Assembly: GCA_026645775.1 (NCBI GenBank)
Contig: JAPKMS010000169.1
Span: 1-32,267 of the forward strand
Reading direction: 5' to 3'
Source: Anaerolineae bacterium
GTDB lineage: Bacteria > Chloroflexota > Anaerolineae > CG2-30-64-16
DNA: 32,267 nucleotides
Shown here: one piece after another, positions 31,595-32,267 of the stretch
Layout of the letters: every line of letters begins with the position of its first letter
Position numbering within the stretch: the first letter of the stretch is position 1
Program-made: the position numbers and the translations under genes
Notes under the pieces: model-generated
Databases searched by the model: none
What the model was told of the DNA's origin: nothing
What the model saw: the letters and a program-made list of their open reading frames with translations, nothing else

Positions 31595-32122
31595 TTACCA
31601 TAACTCAAATGGACGCCATTCGCCGGTCAACGCGGCGTCCAAATCCAGTCCGCCCGTGCGGGGCGTCCGATACACCACAACCTCGTCGTCCGGCGTCGCC
31701 TGGGCGACGCCATCCTTGACGATCCGGAGCGGCCCGCGCCAGCGCTCCCACCCCAGCCGTTCGTACCAGCCGGCGTCCGACGGCGACAGCGCGGCCAAGT
31801 CGTAGCCGCCAACCTCGGCCTGCAGGCGCCGCAGCACCGCCGAGCCGATCCCGCGGCCCCGGCAGTCGGCGTGCACCGCCACACCTTCCACATAGGCGGC
31901 CCGGCGCCACGGCCCATCGCCGATGCGCAGCCGCCGCTCCAGCCACAGGGCATGCGCCACCAGCCGCTCGCCGACGTAGCCGAGGACGTGAACGCGGACC
32001 AGATCCAAGTTCATGTAGAAGGCGTAATCGAGCTTGAAAACCTCCGAGCACAACGCCACGACCGCGTCGTGCTGCGCTGGCGTCATCTCGGTCGATGAGA
32101 CCACGCAGAGTTCAAGCGTCAT
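31595..32122 (-). CDS. GNAT acetyltransferase, aminoglycoside 2'-N-acetyltransferase (AAC(2')-I)-like
   Basis: A 175-residue GNAT protein. The acetyl-CoA site is 'YVEGVAVHADCRGRGIGSAVL' (about residues 76-96, motif A R-G-R-G-I-G). The order of segments (an Ala-His element in 'LVAHALWLERRL', 'LAALSPSDAGWYERLGWERWRGP', 'TPDDEVVVY' and a C-terminal 'LDLDAALTGEWR...W') follows chromosomal AAC(2')-I enzymes of mycobacteria closely. Those can acetylate aminoglycosides, but their native role may be elsewhere, so resistance is not implied. It overlaps the end of an upstream partial gene by 11 bases and precedes the nitroreductase. Confidence 0.82.
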   Translation of the reverse strand: MTLELCVVSSTEMTPAQHDAVVALCSEVFKLDYAFYMNLDLVRVHVLGYVGERLVAHALWLERRLRIGDGPWRRAAYVEGVAVHADCRGRGIGSAVLRRLQAEVGGYDLAALSPSDAGWYERLGWERWRGPLRIVKDGVAQATPDDEVVVYRTPRTGGLDLDAALTGEWRPFELW

Positions 32123-32267
32123 AGCACTGGCGCCTGCTGATCAAGCCCCCCCTCGAACTTGCGAAGCTGCCGTTCCTTTTCCTTGCGAGCGCGCATTGCC
32201 AGCGGCGCGGCCAGGAAGCGGCTGATGGCCGCCGGCGCGGGGTCCGGCTCGTAATAATCACGGAAGA
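32112..32267 (-). CDS. C-terminal part of an unidentified protein (runs off the window)
   Basis: An open frame enters from the window edge on the minus strand and ends with a TGA at 32112-32114. The visible about 51 residues read 'FRDYYEPDPAPAAISRFLAAP' followed by a strongly basic, Arg/Lys/Glu-rich stretch. It overlaps the acetyltransferase start by 11 bases, consistent with an operon. It is too short to name. Confidence 0.5.
   Translation of the reverse strand, partial: SSVIITSRTPRRRPSAASWPRRWQCALARKRNGSFASSRGGLISRRQCYDA

Noticed and set aside
1-32267. tRNA, rRNA, CRISPR arrays, insertion sequences, phage attachment sites
   Set aside because: No candidate was seen by reading; gene order is orderly and no transposase-like ORF or direct-repeat array is present.

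Overview
The window is a GC-rich stretch of a bacterial chromosome, about 32 kb, densely coded, with no rRNA, tRNA, IS element or CRISPR array that I could see. The gene set is SpoVS, RicT/PSP1, a two-domain protein disulfide oxidoreductase, an MGDG-synthase-type glycosyltransferase, paired FemAB proteins, and a YgeY-type hydrolase. Together with the family styles this suggests a Chloroflexota (Anaerolineae-like) genome; that placement is inference. Promoters fit a housekeeping sigma-70 type well: many have TTGNNN-17-TANNAT spacing, several with a TGn extended -10.

Layout: (1) 8-4450: a PEGA-like-repeat lipoprotein (-), then a MaoC hydratase, holB and ricT (+), closed by a strong terminator and convergent spoVS (-). 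(2) 4659-11980 (+): two GT4 glycosyltransferases, a polyprenyl-phosphate sugar-1-phosphate transferase, a YgeY-like M20 hydrolase, an MGDG-synthase-like glycolipid glycosyltransferase, an OsmC protein and a membrane-anchored TlpA-type thioredoxin. This is an envelope glycan and glycolipid region followed by thiol/redox genes. (3) 11987-14189 (-): two tandem FemAB-like aminoacyltransferases, translationally overlapped. (4) 14416-22527 (+): a nuclease-like protein with a Tudor-like tail behind a hairpin leader; an NfeD-like membrane protein plus two SPFH/flotillin proteins; a CDF metal transporter with three C-terminal dimerisation-like repeats; a DUF1972-type glycosyltransferase; and an unknown polytopic membrane protein. 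(5) 22535-24600 (-): a NHLP/Os1348-like RiPP-precursor-type peptide, a class I terpenoid-synthase-like enzyme, and a SAM methyltransferase. (6) 24809-26753 (+): a PDO/glutaredoxin-like protein whose second active site is interrupted by an in-frame TGA, then citrate synthase. (7) 26831-32267 (-): alanine dehydrogenase with a CoA-transferase (operon), then a serine hydrolase, a nitroreductase, an AAC(2')-like GNAT and a partial gene.

The most exciting observation is at 24809-25450. Reading frame and homology continue straight through a TGA that sits exactly on the first cysteine of the C-terminal CPYC redox motif (giving U-P-Y-C). A perfect 7-bp stem with a 6-nt, G-containing loop begins 10 nt after the TGA, as expected for a bacterial SECIS element. 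The ORF track splits this gene into two ORFs. It is best read as one selenoprotein, and the YgeY-like (selenium-metabolism-linked family) hydrolase in the same window is mildly consistent with selenium use. The second candidate system is the small RiPP-like peptide translated directly behind a terpenoid-synthase-like enzyme.
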